Part shown: piece after piece, positions 1-10,480 of the stretch | Numbering within the stretch: position 1 is the stretch's first letter | Layout: the number at the start of each line of letters is the position of its first letter | Source of the DNA: Excoecaria cochinchinensis | Taxonomy: Eukaryota; Streptophyta; Magnoliopsida; Malpighiales; Euphorbiaceae | DNA length: 64,000 bases | Reading direction: 5' to 3' | Assembly (NCBI GenBank): GCA_947683425.1 | Contig: CANTUQ010000007.1 | Coordinates: 3,100,001-3,164,000, forward strand | Notes under the pieces: generated by a model | Database searches by the model: none | What the model saw: only the letters and a program-made list of their open reading frames with translations | What the model was told of the DNA's origin: nothing | Program-made: the position numbers and the translations under genes

Positions 1-97
1 CCCATTCCTCAAATAATCTAAAATGCCAAAATCAATTTATATATTACTCTTAACATAGTAAAACAAATGAATATTTGTGGGTATATATTAAACTTAC

Positions 98-840
98 CTC
101 ACATAAGGACGAACTTCCTCGCAATTCAATAGAATATAACTATGGGCCGCTATTAATTCATTCTCTACTAGCATTTTCCGTATTGAACGGCCATGTAAAC
201 GCCCAGGATATGTAAAAATGGATAAGTTTCCGTCCTGATTACTTGATTCCCCGCCATCATCATTACGTGGCATTTTTCGCTGTCTCGTTTGTATATGAGG
301 CTCAAAATAATGCGAACAAAAAGTACTTGCTTCTTCGACCAAATAAGCATTACATATTGAACCTTCAACTCTAGCTTTATTTTTTACGTTTTTCTTCAAG
401 TGAAACAAATACCTACATGATATATTTTAATGCCATTAATTAGCATACAAAGGTATAATATAATTGCAATTAAAGGTCATAGATAGTTACCGCTCAAATG
501 GATACATCCAACGATATTGAACCGGACCAGCGAGTTTCGCCTCATGTGCTAAATGCACGGGGAGATGCTCCATACAGTCGAAAAAACTTGGAGGAAAAAT
601 TGCTTCCAGTTTGCACAGGATTACTGGAATTTCTATTTCCAATCTAGCCATATCTGCTGCATTTATCTCGCATGACGTCAATGTTCGGAAGAACATACTT
701 AGCTCTGTTATAGCTTCCCAAACTTTTGTCGGCAATAACTCTCGAAATGCTATTGGGAGTAGCCTCTGCATAAAAACGTGACAATCATGACTTTTCATAC
801 CGAATAATTTGTACTTTCTCATGTCGACGCACCTTGCCAA
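98..840 (-). pseudogene. CACTA transposase, C-terminal DUF4218 part
   Basis: This continues the transposase after the internal deletion. The first block (840-491) carries LFGMKSHDCHVFMQRLLP and the start of DUF4218. A 78-bp intron (490-413, GTAACT...TAG) leads to a second block (412-98) with the conserved DUF4218 stretch around EGSICNAYLVEEASTFCSHYF. The block ends at a GTAAGT donor (97), so another intron follows and the gene leaves the window on the left. DUF4218 regularly follows TNP2 in plant CACTA transposases. The frame differs from that of the upstream block, so the two cannot be translated as one protein without the missing segment. Confidence 0.8.
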
Positions 841-2399
841 ATTTGCTCACTGCTTTTCACCACCGGCGGACTAGCAAGTACAACTCTATTCTTAATAAAT
901 TTGTTCTTGTTCCGTCGGAACGGGTGGTCAGGTGGAAGGAATTTCCTGTGGTTATCAAACCAAGAAGTTTTGCAACCATGCTGAAGATAAAACGCATCTG
1001 AATCATCGCCACAGTAAGGACATGCTAATTTTCCAGCCGTGCTCCAACCGGACAACATAGCATAGGCGGGAAAGTCACTGACCGTCCACATTAAAGCTGC
1101 TTTCATCATGAAATTCTGTTTAAGTGATGCATCATATGTTTCAACACCGACATCCCAAAGCTGTTGTAACTCATAAATCAACGGCTGCAAGTATACATCA
1201 ATTTTGTGCTTCGGATTTTTAGGTCCTGGAATAATGACTGTCAAAAACATATATGCCTCATTCATGCACATCCACGGAGGCAAATTATAAGGAGTCATTA
1301 TGACTGGCCATGAGGAATATTGTTGCCCTGATTGACCAAAAGGTTGAAACCCGTCAGTGCTCAAACACAGCCGAACATTTCTAGATTCAGCAGCAAAATC
1401 AGGATGGATGTTATTAAAATGTTTCCATGCAACTGCATCTGATGGATGGCTCATTATTCCACCTGTACTTTCGTGCTCATCATGCCATCTCATATGAGGT
1501 GCAGTAACTTCGGATGCATATATTCTTTGAAGCCTGGGAGTCAACGGAAAATAATACATACGTTTCCAAGGTACCAATTTATGCTGATTACCGCCACTTT
1601 TAGATTTGTACCTAGGTTGACCACAAAATTTGCACTCTTGTAAATTGACGTCATCCCTCCAAAACAACATACATCCCAACCGGCAACATTCGATTTTCTC
1701 AACAGGCAAACCTAAACCACTGATTAGTTTCTTCACATTGTACAGATTAGGAACCATTTTATGCTCAGGAGGCAATGATTCATTGTACCAAGCAAGAATT
1801 TGGTCAAAACCTCGATCCGAAATATGTTGCTCGGATTTTATATTCAATATCCGAGCTACAGAAGATAACTGAGTCATGTTATCGCAGCCTGGCCATAACT
1901 CCTGATCTGCTGAATTTAGCAAATCGTAAAATTTGGTTGCATTTTCGTTCGGTTCTTCCATCATTGCTGTACTTTCTCTAAAATCATGGCCCGCTGCATC
2001 GTAAACCATTTGGACGTATGGATTATCATTCACCCCTACATCATCGGCACCAAATTCCCCACCTCTTTCAAATTCACCCTCAATTGTTGACATGTTACCC
2101 ACGTTTCCCATCGAGGTACTGCAAATTGATGGTTCTCCGTGTCGTGTCCACTCAAAATAATTTTGAACAAATCCCTTTTTTAACAGGTGAAAATATACTT
2201 CATCAACAGGAAGATAACTAAGGTGTTGGCACTTTTTGCATGGACATCTTATTTTAGCCCCGTCCATATGTGCAGGTTGAGAACTGGCGTATGCAATAAA
2301 CGACTGAACCCCTTCCACATATTCTGGATTAATGTAACCATCCCTTGTTTTTCGTCTGTACATCCAAGATCTATCTACGCTACTCATAATTAATTCCAA
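819..2399 (-). pseudogene. CACTA transposase, N-terminal part (transposase-associated + TNP2 domain), deleted
   Basis: An open frame of 526 codons starts at 2399. Residues about 5-75 are the transposase-associated zinc-binding domain (MDGAKIRCPCKKCQHL). From about residue 200 follows the TNP2/Transposase_21 domain, with CKFCGQPRY, the block around LCLSTDGFQPFG, and LSGWSTAGKLACPYC. In intact family members the HPFRRNK segment is followed by roughly 100 more residues, including the strongly conserved histidine/aspartate region, before the CVD-GLKSHDCH segment. Here that stretch is missing. The frame runs into a stop 5 codons after EQIW, and the KSHDCH part resumes in another frame. This is an internal deletion and the product should be inactive. 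Confidence 0.88.
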
Positions 2400-4245
2400 A
2401 ACTGTTACATGAACAAGGAGTCATTTAAACAATAATTATACGGATTATTATGCTATTAACAAAAAACAAAAAAAATTATCATATTACAGTCAATAACCTA
2501 GATAATAATACTAATTAGAAAAATAACTTTACAAGATTATTATACTCAACAACCAATATTATAATAATGATAAAAGTAATAATAATATTAATTTTTTAAT
2601 TATATCAAATTATAATGAGTTTTGTTCACAGAATAAAAATGAGTATAAATCAATTTATAGATTTTAATTATATTTCCGAATCCACAATTCGACCAAAAAA
2701 GGAAAATTATTATTATTATTATTGAAAATACCATTAATCAGTTTTTATTTTTAGGGAAATGAAAATTAATTAAAAAATAGGAGCTTAATGCATATGCATG
2801 AGGAAGGGATAGCTTTGATATGAACTCTTATCCAATTAAAGAAGGATATGATGATATATAGTTGAGCATAATTAGGGTTTGAATAAATAATTAATGTCTC
2901 ATCTCTCAAAAGATACAAAACAAATCAATTCTCTCTCTCTTTTTCAAGCTTAGTGCCAATTTATGATTGATCTAAAACCCTACCTGATCCACAAATTGAC
3001 CTCCATCCATAGATGGAATGGAATCACCATTCCAAATATTTACCTTATTTAGTATTTAATCCGTACTATTTATTAATAAATATGGGCTACTGAATTAAAA
3101 ATATATATATATTTTTTTATTTTTCATCTAACGATCCATATATATTAATTACATTTAGTATGTAAAAAAATTAAAAATATTTTTGGTAAACCATATGCAA
3201 ATATTAATGTACTCTAAATTTATAAAATCAATAGGTATGTATAAATGATTAAAATTCCTATCCAGATGAACTAGTAGATATAGTTTGTTGTTATTTTTTA
3301 TATTTTATTTTAGGAAAAGTTATACTTTGTTGTTTAACAAGACATAACTGTCAATTTCTTTAATTTGATAACATACAAATTTTTGGCATTTCAACAAAAT
3401 TTCTTAATTTGCTACTTGGGGCATCAAATTCTTGTTCTATATATAATATATATATATAACAAAAAAGAGATGACAAAACCACCATTAGTTGGTTGACAAA
3501 ACCGCCATTAGTTGGTTCAATTGGGGCGGCAATTTGTAAAGTTTGGCTAAGAGTATGATGATAGTAAATATATTAATTATTATTTACCATTAAAATTATA
3601 TTATTATTCATCCTCTTCCTCTTGGCTTCAGAATTTTAGGAACCCTACCTGAAATTAATTTTCTTAGTGGCACCCACACTTTTCTATGGTTTATTACTTT
3701 ATCCTATATTGTATAAAGCTTCATTTCCCAAGGTCTGTATCGTTCCCATAGTTTTCAGTTAATCACTTTAACTATAAACTGCCACAGAAAATAATACATC
3801 AAAAGCTTACTTAGCATATTTTATTATGAATGTTAATTCCGGCTCTCTGATTTACTCTTTAAGTTGTTTTTCGAGCTAAAATGTATCTGTATTTGCTAAA
3901 ATAATGTAACAATTAGAACATAAATTCAATTAATTGCTCCCTAAAATAATGTATTTGCTACTTGGGGCATGCCTCAAGATATTTTAATTTTAATTTTTTT
4001 TACACTTTTTAACAATTAGAACATAAATTCAATTAATTGTTGGTGTAATTAAAAATAATATATATTTATTCAACAATACTTAACTAACATAAATAAATTA
4101 ATAATAATAACAATCATATTAACAATAATAATAATATAATCAACTCAACAATAATAATAATAATATTATTAGTAATAATAATATTAATAATAATTAATAT
4201 TAATAAACAAAATCAAATTATTAATATTATTATTATTATCTGAAT

Positions 4246-4246
<1 letters not shown>
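2400..4246. other. Non-coding AT-rich interior of the CACTA element
   Basis: No open frame of substance. Short direct repeats are visible: a 29-bp unit beginning AACAATTAGAACATAAATTC occurs at 3908-3936 and 4011-4039, a roughly 24-bp unit (GACAAAACC..CCATTAGTTGG) is tandem around 3472-3518, and the phrase GCTACTTGGGGCAT recurs near 3411 and 3957. It probably holds the 5' untranslated region and introns of the transposase gene. Confidence 0.5.
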
Positions 4247-4293
<47 letters not shown>

Positions 4294-4323
4294 TTTTTAA
4301 CTAAAAAAAAAAAAAAAAAAAAA
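4247..4323. repeat. (AAT)n microsatellite followed by poly(A)
   Basis: About 15 uninterrupted AAT/ATA units at 4247-4292, then an A run at about 4303-4323. It marks the border between the AT-rich interior and the purine-rich tract of the CACTA element. Confidence 0.9.
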
Positions 4324-4343
4324 TAAAGGGAGCAGATCGGTAC

Positions 4344-4680
4344 CGGATGCTGGAGGAGAGGAGGAGGAGGAGCGGAGGGAGGAGGAGGCGGCGGAGGAGG
4401 AGAGGCGGACCGGCAAGCAGGCTGATCGGAGTGGAGGACGCCGGCGTCACGCGGAGGGAGGGAAAGAAGGGGAAGATCGGAGCGGGAAGAGGGAAGGAAG
4501 GGGAGAGAGGGAAGGAAGGGGAGAGCGGAGGAGGAGGGGAGCAAGGGGACCGGCGATCGGACGGGAGGGGCGGACCGCCTGCAGGGGCGCGGTGGCCGGC
4601 GGCGTGAGGGCAGGGGGGCAGAGAGAGGGAGGAGAGAGAGAGGGAGGTGAGAGGGAGGAGAGATAGGGCAGAGGGAGGGG
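4344..4680. repeat. GC-rich purine tract (GGAGGA/GAGGGA type)
   Basis: The plus strand is almost pure G/A (GAGGAGGAGG, GGGAGAGAGGGAAGG). On the transposase sense strand (minus) this is a pyrimidine tract just inside the promoter end, as expected of a CT-rich 5' leader. The arginine- and glycine-rich frames that can be read through it are composition artefacts. Confidence 0.6.
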
Positions 4681-4710
4681 ATCGGGTTTTAGAATCTGAA
4701 TTTTTAATTT

Positions 4711-5160
4711 TAGCGACGGAAGCTCTTTTTCCGTCGCTAATATTACCGACGGAATAGATAAACCGTCGGTAATTTTAGCGACGGAATATACTTCCCCGTC
4801 GCTAAATAAAATGTAAATGTTTTATTTTCCTTTTAGCGACGGTAAATGTTACCGTCGCTATATTTAGCGACGGTTATCATATACCGTCGCTAATTTTACG
4901 ACGGTTTACTTAAACCGTCGCTATTTTTAGCGACGTTTTAATTTTCCGTCACTAAATACTGTCGCAAAATATGGAGGGAAAAGTTGGCGCCATATTTAGC
5001 GACGGAATACAATTTCCGTCGCTAATTAGCGGCGGAAATTTGTATCCGTCGGCATTTAGCGACGGAAATTATTTTCCGTCGCTAATTAGCGGCGGAATGT
5101 TACTTCCGCCGCTAATTAGCGACGGAAAAATCTCCGTCGCTATTTTTCCGTCGTTATTTG
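4711..5160. repeat. CACTA subterminal repeat array (GCGACGG palindromes)
   Basis: More than a dozen copies of TTTAGCGACGGAA or its complement TTCCGTCGCTAA lie head-to-head, separated by 4-12 variable bases, so each pair can form a hairpin. In CACTA elements the subterminal repeats are the binding sites of the TNPA-like accessory protein. A few units carry GCGGCGG variants (5029-5115). Confidence 0.85.
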
Positions 5161-5177
5161 TCTCTTTTCTTGTAGTG
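5161..5177 (-). repeat. CACTA terminal inverted repeat (right end)
   Basis: The minus strand reads CACTACAAGAAAAGAGA, the usual start of plant CACTA elements. The partner terminus is not in the window. Confidence 0.9.
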
Positions 5178-5505
5178 GTTAAAGATAACAGTCTAGCGAT
5201 TAGAGATTTTTTTATATATAATTTCTCATTTTCTCACCAGTAATTGAATTTAGATTCTTAAATAATAACAATACTTTTTTTAAAAAAATGATAAGACTTA
5301 ATTTTTCTAAATTCTAACTTTGCCTTTTATAGAATTTGGATACCTTAATTAATAAATTAATAAACAGGTTTGGAAATACTACTCCAAATAAAGCTAAGAT
5401 TCACACCAATAACCGCGTCAAGACCAGCAATAAGGAAAGTAAAGGCATTGGAGACATGACTATCAAGAGAGCTAACTATGATTAGTTAATGTACCCAAAT
5501 TCTAT
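5178..5505. other. Short AT-rich spacer
   Basis: Spacer between the CACTA end and the foldback element. No gene or clear repeat is seen. The last ten bases (5496-5505, CAAATTCTAT) are the left target-site copy of the next element. Confidence 0.5.
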
Positions 5506-6022
5506 GAGTTGATTTCACTCACGGATACTCAACTTATCACTTATCGTGTAAAACTAATCGATTTTTTTTTCTTACTTAATATCACTGAACTTTTAATATT
5601 TTTTCAAAAAAGTAATGTTGACTGGAATCCGGCGAGAACCCTCTTCGGATTGATGACATGGCATGCCATGTCAGAAACTACATGCCGTTTAACAATATTT
5701 CCAACAAATGCTACATCTAAATCAATTTCACTCACGGTCACTAAATTTATAATTTATCGCGCAAAAATAACCAATTTTCTTTTTTTTTCAACTTAAATGT
5801 TATTGAACTTCTAACATTTTTGCAAAAAGTCATATATTTACTATTTGTTGCCACGTGTCATATGCCATGTCATCAATCCGGCAAGGGTTCTCGCCGGATT
5901 CCGGTTAACATGACTTTTTTGCAAAAATATTAGAAGTTCAGTGACATTTAAGTAACGAAAAAAAATTCGGTTACTTTTGTGTGATAAGTGATAAGTTGAG
6001 TGACTATGAGTGAAATTGACCC
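5506..6022. mobile_element. MULE-like foldback element (MITE), 517 bp
   Basis: The arms are a long imperfect inverted repeat. The first about 180 bp (ACTCAACTTATCACTTATCG..., through GGAATCCGGCGAGAACCCT, to GATGACATGGCAT) return in reverse complement in the last about 180 bp. A third, direct copy of the arm (about 5721-5831) sits in the middle. The element is bracketed by identical 10-bp copies CAAATTCTAT (5496-5505 and 6023-6032), which fits the 9-11 bp target duplications of Mutator-like elements. No coding capacity. Confidence 0.8.
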
Positions 6023-6032
6023 CAAATTCTAT

Positions 6033-6375
6033 ATTTATCTGTTTAAATCATCTCAAATTCCATTACTATTACTCTATGATGTTTGATACCCATTAATCAA
6101 TATTATCTCAAAAATAAATAAAAAAATTAAATAAAAATCAATACAAAACCAAAATACATAAATAATAAATTTATAATTAAACTACATGTATAAATATGAA
6201 GATAAATAAAATTAGATCCAAATACTAAGATAAATCAAATTAAATCCACGTATCATGAACAAGATCAATATCCATTAAAAATAACTAAACATACTATCCG
6301 AGTTTAGGTAATGGCAATCCAAATTCTAATCGAATCCACCATGGGTAGTGAATTACTACCCAAATTCATCCTAAT
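6033..6375. other. AT-rich spacer, no gene
   Basis: AT-rich sequence with no open frame. A near-palindrome GGGTAGTGAATTACTACCC occurs close to the retrotransposon insertion point. Nothing else is recognisable. Confidence 0.5.
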
Positions 6376-6842
6376 TGATAAAGCTAAAAATGTCTTTATC
6401 TGTAGAAAAGAAGGCAATCCGATCGGATGAGAAGACCTGCAATAAGAAGAGTCCGGTCGGACCAGACGTGAGCACTCCGAAGCTTAAGTTAGTAGCTTAG
6501 AGAGAGAATGTGCTTTTAGAGAGAGAGTGTCTTGGATTCAATACCTGAAGCCATCGTTGGCTGGGCTATTTATATGAGATAGTTGAGGGACACTTGAGTG
6601 CCTGGGGTGTGATTACTGGCTGTCAGAGTAGGTATTCGGCGACATGACAAGGAGCAGGTGGTAGGAATGGGCGCTGCCTTGTGTCAGGCGACTGATGGGA
6701 CTGGCGGTCACATCAGCCGATCGGGCTTGTGCGCTGCCTAGGAGCTCGTGTCCGCTACCTTTGGTTGATGGGCCTTGGGCCTTGCCAGTTGAGTGGGCCG
6801 GCTTGATAGGCCTTACAGCAAATGATATTTGCTGTGTTATCA
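6376..6842 (-). repeat. 3' LTR of the Tat element (left in window)
   Basis: 467 bp, starting TGATAAAG and ending GTTATCA on the plus strand. It is the 3' LTR because gag-pol reads leftwards and the polypurine tract abuts its right end. It ends with the 5-bp inverted repeat TGATA/TATCA. Confidence 0.93.
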
Positions 6843-6857
6843 CTTGTCCCCCCTCAA
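6843..6857 (-). other. Polypurine tract of the Tat element
   Basis: The minus strand reads TTGAGGGGGGACAAG directly before the LTR start TGATAACAC. It is the expected primer for plus-strand DNA synthesis. Confidence 0.8.
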
Positions 6858-7126
6858 CAGGTCCGATCGGGCATTGATTTGCCTTTGTAGGTCCGTTCGG
6901 GTGGGATAAATTCTGAAATTTTTCGATCCGAAGACGCGTATTTAGCGCGCTTTTTGAATTTTGAAGGCAATTTTCTGAAAAGACGCGCCTGCCTGGACAG
7001 CTGTTTTCATTTAATGTTGTGCACGTACCGAGGGCGACGCTTCGTTCTTCGCAGAGGCATAATGTCTTTCAACACGTGGCGCTCGTTGAATGGCGCGTCG
7101 TTTGGTGTATTTGAGAAGCTTTAGCC

Positions 7127-7134
7127 TATAAATA
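7127..7134 (+). promoter_or_regulatory. TATA box for the antisense gene in the retrotransposon
   Basis: TATAAATA within CCTATAAATAGGGG lies about 250 bp before the start codon at 7379 on the plus strand, opposite to gag-pol. A GTAAGT donor near 7263 and pyrimidine-rich AG sites before 7379 suggest a 5' leader intron. Confidence 0.6.
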
Positions 7135-7378
7135 GGGGACTTTGTAAAGCATTTCCTCTTTCGAAATCCCTAGCGAAGCTCTGTCAAAATCTCTTTTCGA
7201 TTCCCAGATCTCTGCAACTATCCTTTGTTTCTTCTTCGAATTTCTTAAGTCTCTTTCATCAAGTAAGTAATTTTTTCCCCTTTGCTTTCTTTGTGATTTC
7301 GTCTTTTACTTTTTTTCCACACCCACTACATTTAGAAATTGGAGAGTTGCACCTTTCCTTCATTCTTTTTTGTTGAAG

Positions 7379-9697
7379 ATGGCCTCCAGTAGTGCTGAAA
7401 CATTAGACACAAGCTTTTTGGATTGGTATGAGAACAAACCAACCGCCGAGTTGCACTCTCGACTGACCGCTGGGGAGGTGGCTGAAATTCCCTCCAAGTA
7501 TGGCCTTCCTGATGACATATCGGTGTTGGTCTGCCCAGATTCAATGGCGGTGACAGAAGGGCCCTTTAGCCAAGATAACAGGGAATGGTTCATTTGCCAC
7601 CTCTGGAGCCTAGATGCAGGCTTGAGGTTTCCATTGGGCGCCTTCAAAATGGCGATACTGAGGGGGTATGGTCTCGCCCCTAAACAATTACATCCGAACG
7701 GCTGGAGATCGGTGGCGTGCTTCAAAATCCTCTGCAAAATAGAGGCGGTAGCACCGACCCTGGAGCTTTTCACTCACTTCTTCTACATCTCGGGTCGGAG
7801 CGATGGGACGGAGTATTTCTTCACAAGCCGCCCAAAGAAGAAGTTGATGTTCGTCCCCACCTCTATGAAAGGATACAAAGAAAGGTATTTCTTGGTGGGG
7901 AGGAAGGGTGGATTTGGGGTGCGCCTCACCCGATCGGCTAGGGTCATAATTCTGAAGGACCTAGCCGCCGATCAGTCTATGTACGAGGGCGACATAAAAA
8001 AGCTGATAGATGCCGTGAGCAGGCATAGAGAGCCCTATCAGTCTAGCTTTCTCCCGTCTATGCTGTTCGGCTCTTCCAGCTCTGAAGACGCTGAGGATGC
8101 AGAACGTGAGCATTAGGATTGGGGAGAAATCATTGTCATTATGCATCGATCATGCATTGCATTTTATTTGTGTTTCGTGAAGAAGGTTTCAGTGTGGAAG
8201 AACTTATCTGTTTCATTTTCCGTGTGCAGCTGAAATGGCTGGTGGGAACGGAACGTCGAAGCAGCTTGGCGAGAGGATCAGGCAAAAGCGCGAGGCGGAG
8301 AAAAAGGTCCAAGAGCAAAGGAAAAAGAGGAAGCTGTTAACTTCTGCTGAGCTTCAAGCCTCTCGGGGGACCATCGCGGTTGTCCCGATCTCTTCGGCTC
8401 CTCCTGCTTCTACTACTGCGCCTGCTTCTACCACCATGGGGCAAGGATCTGTGCCTCGGACCGAGACCTCTCCTCATTTGGCGCGGACTCGACGCCCAAT
8501 CCTGCGAGACGAGTCTGAGGAGGATGATGTGCCCATCAGTAGTGTATTCCGAGAGGTGGCGGAGACCACTCAGAAAGACGCTGAGGAGGCAGCTAGGAAG
8601 AGGGCTGCTGAGGCCATAGCAGAGTCGGATGCCCGGGTAACCGCTAGGGGTAAGACTGTTCATCAAGGTGAACCTCTTAGGCGATCGGAGAGTCGGAGGC
8701 CAGCGCCCTTTAAGGACTTCCTGAGGGAGAACTTCGGCAGTGATTGGTCGCTGGGCCTATCTGTCGTGGTCTCCTTCGGGAAGATGACCATAGGGAAATC
8801 GCCGATACCGCTCAGATCCAGAAAGACTCTCAGGCCATCGGCATTCAGCTGCTCGATGTATGAGCCTCCTTCTCCTTTTTTTTTTATGTTCCCTATTTAT
8901 TTGCCTCTCTTTTTCTGGCGTAGGTGGCCAGGAGGGCTCAGCACCTACAACTTGCGGTGGCTACTTGGAGAGGAAGGGCAGAGGAGGCCTCCACTCTTCG
9001 TGCCAAGCGTTCTGCCGCTTCTCATTCAGAGGCTGTGACCTTGCGGAAGGACGTCCATCAGAAGACCCAGGACCTGAAGGCAAAGCAAGGGGAGGTTGAC
9101 AAACTGAAACGGGAATTTGCTCGCCTTTCTGCCGAGAGTGCACAATTCAGACGGTCCGAAGCAGACGCAACCCCACTGGATGCCGAGTGCAAAGAGTTGG
9201 CTGCTGAGAATGCGAAACTAAAGGTGGAGGGCAAGCAACTTCGCAAGGAAGTGGAGTCCCTGAAGGCATCTTCGGAGGAGAAAGAGGCTTCCTTCACTAC
9301 AATCCTCGAAGAGGAGCTTGCAAACTAGAAGGAGAGTCTTCTTGATGAGCTAGCAGAGGCTCAGGTAGAGTTGCTGTCTCGGCTTATCCATGAAGCTGGG
9401 AGGCGCTTTCCTGGCGCCAATCTGACTTGGATGGATGATCCGACGTCATTGCCCGCTCTTCCAACTAGCGATGATGAAGGGGGCGCTCCTGAGGGAGAGG
9501 CAACTCAGAGAGCTTTAGGAGGGGATATTTCAATTCCAGAGGCTGACCGGGAGACTCCAGCTGAAACTGATCCTGCACTGCCTCCAGCCCCTGGGGTCGA
9601 GATAGTGGTACAACCTTTAGGGGGGCCTGTCTCTGAAGGGGGAGTGGGATTCGCGCTGCCATCTGCCGACCCTTCTCAAGCCACCGCTGATCCGTAA
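7379..9697 (+). pseudogene. Antisense ORF of Tat retrotransposon (putative gypsy-type transposon / Transposase_28-like protein), spliced, broken
   Basis: This reads opposite to gag-pol. Exon 1 (7379-8105) encodes a globular domain with NREWFICHLWSLDAGLRFPL and LHPNGWR, like the plant 'putative gypsy type transposon' family. The intron 8106-8229 (GTGAGC...GTGCAG) joins in frame to exon 2 (8230-8857), a basic then Ser/Thr/Ala-rich linker. The intron 8858-8923 (GTATGA...GCGTAG) leads to exon 3 (8924-9697), a strongly heptad-like coiled coil (KQGEVDKLKREFARLS) with an acidic, proline-rich tail. Two defects are visible. The reading frame changes by one base within exon 2 between about 8750 and 8800, since the second half only makes sense one frame away. 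A TAG at 9326-9328 interrupts exon 3, whose frame continues to 9697. The ATG at 7379 is preferred because upstream codons lack an ATG. The molecular function of this protein class is not established. Confidence 0.75.
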
Positions 9698-9843
9698 GCC
9701 GAGCGAACTGCCAATCCTCCTGGCGATGTAGATATTATAGATATAGAGGGTTAGCTTAGGAGCTTAGATTAGCCTTGCTTTTTTCTTTTTTATTTTGTAT
9801 CTCTGTAACAATTCTTTACAAATTGTATAGAAGAGACAATCTT

Positions 9844-9849
9844 AATAAA
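9844..9849 (+). terminator. Poly(A) signal after the antisense gene
   Basis: AATAAA about 150 bp after the antisense stop codon (9695-9697), preceded by TG/T-rich sequence (9776-9840), as in plant 3' ends. It supports a plus-strand transcription unit inside the element. Confidence 0.5.
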
Positions 9850-10034
9850 ATTGCATTTTTCTGCAAGTTGTTGTATACGTGATTTTGTACTAAAAATTGC
9901 AATATAATCAAGTTAGGTATTGCTCGTGAAATAGCATAATATTTGCAAGTACTTCCTGAATTCGGATAACAATTGAGCCCTGTGACCGATCGGATCATTC
10001 TGGCTTTCAGATCGCATAAAATTGCACAATTAGG

Positions 10035-10163
10035 CTAGATAATACTCGTAAAACTGTATAATAATTGCATAGCCGAGCTAAATAATACTCGTAAAGTTGC
10101 ATAAAAATTGCATAGCCGAGCTAAATAATACTCGTGAGGCTGCATAAAAATTGCATAGCCGAG
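10035..10163. repeat. Three tandem 43-bp repeats
   Basis: Units begin CTAGATAATACTCG (10035), CTAAATAATACTCG (10078) and CTAAATAATACTCG (10121), and each contains TTGCATAGCCGAG. Tandem repeats between pol and the 3' LTR are common in Tat elements. Confidence 0.88.
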
Positions 10164-10480
10164 CTGGAGAGGTCATATCCTCTATAATTCAAATATTTGG
10201 GGAGGTAAGATCCTCCATCGCGCCAGATTCACTTTTTCAGCTTGGGATGGGCGTCAAGCTTAGCGTACAACAGTTTATTTGTATAAATTGGACAGTCATG
10301 AAAGAAAGAACCTCTTTATTAATCAGGCAATTGCCAGGTTCTAATACATTGTTAGATATGGTACTTCTTGAGTACTTCAACATTCCAGCTTCTGGGGACA
10401 TCTTGCCCTTCTACAGTTCGGAGCCTATAAGTGCTCGGGCTTAAGACTTTGGAGACCTCGTAGGGCCCTTCCCAATTTGG

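Larger units (their letters stand above)
1..5177 (-). mobile_element. CACTA (En/Spm) DNA transposon, partial at left edge
   Basis: The right end is the CACTA signature: the minus strand begins CACTACAAGAAAAGAGA at 5177-5161. Inside lie a dense array of subterminal GCGACGG repeats, a pyrimidine-rich leader (minus strand) and a TNP2-type transposase with a DUF4218 region, all on the minus strand as expected for one element. The left terminus is outside the window, so the 3-bp target duplication (candidate GTT at 5178-5180) cannot be confirmed. The transposase is internally deleted, so this copy is probably non-autonomous. Confidence 0.9.

Noticed and set aside
4347..4607. Arginine/glycine-rich plus-strand frame
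   Set aside because: It arises from the GGAGGA purine tract. Composition alone explains it, and it lies in the leader region of a transposon.
4711..5160. CRISPR-like array
   Set aside because: The repeats are short palindromes with 4-12-bp gaps in a plant CACTA end, not 25-40-bp repeats with unique spacers.
7360..7773. Minus-strand frame of 137 codons inside the retrotransposon
   Set aside because: It is a shadow of the antisense gene exon 1 and lacks similarity to gag-pol.
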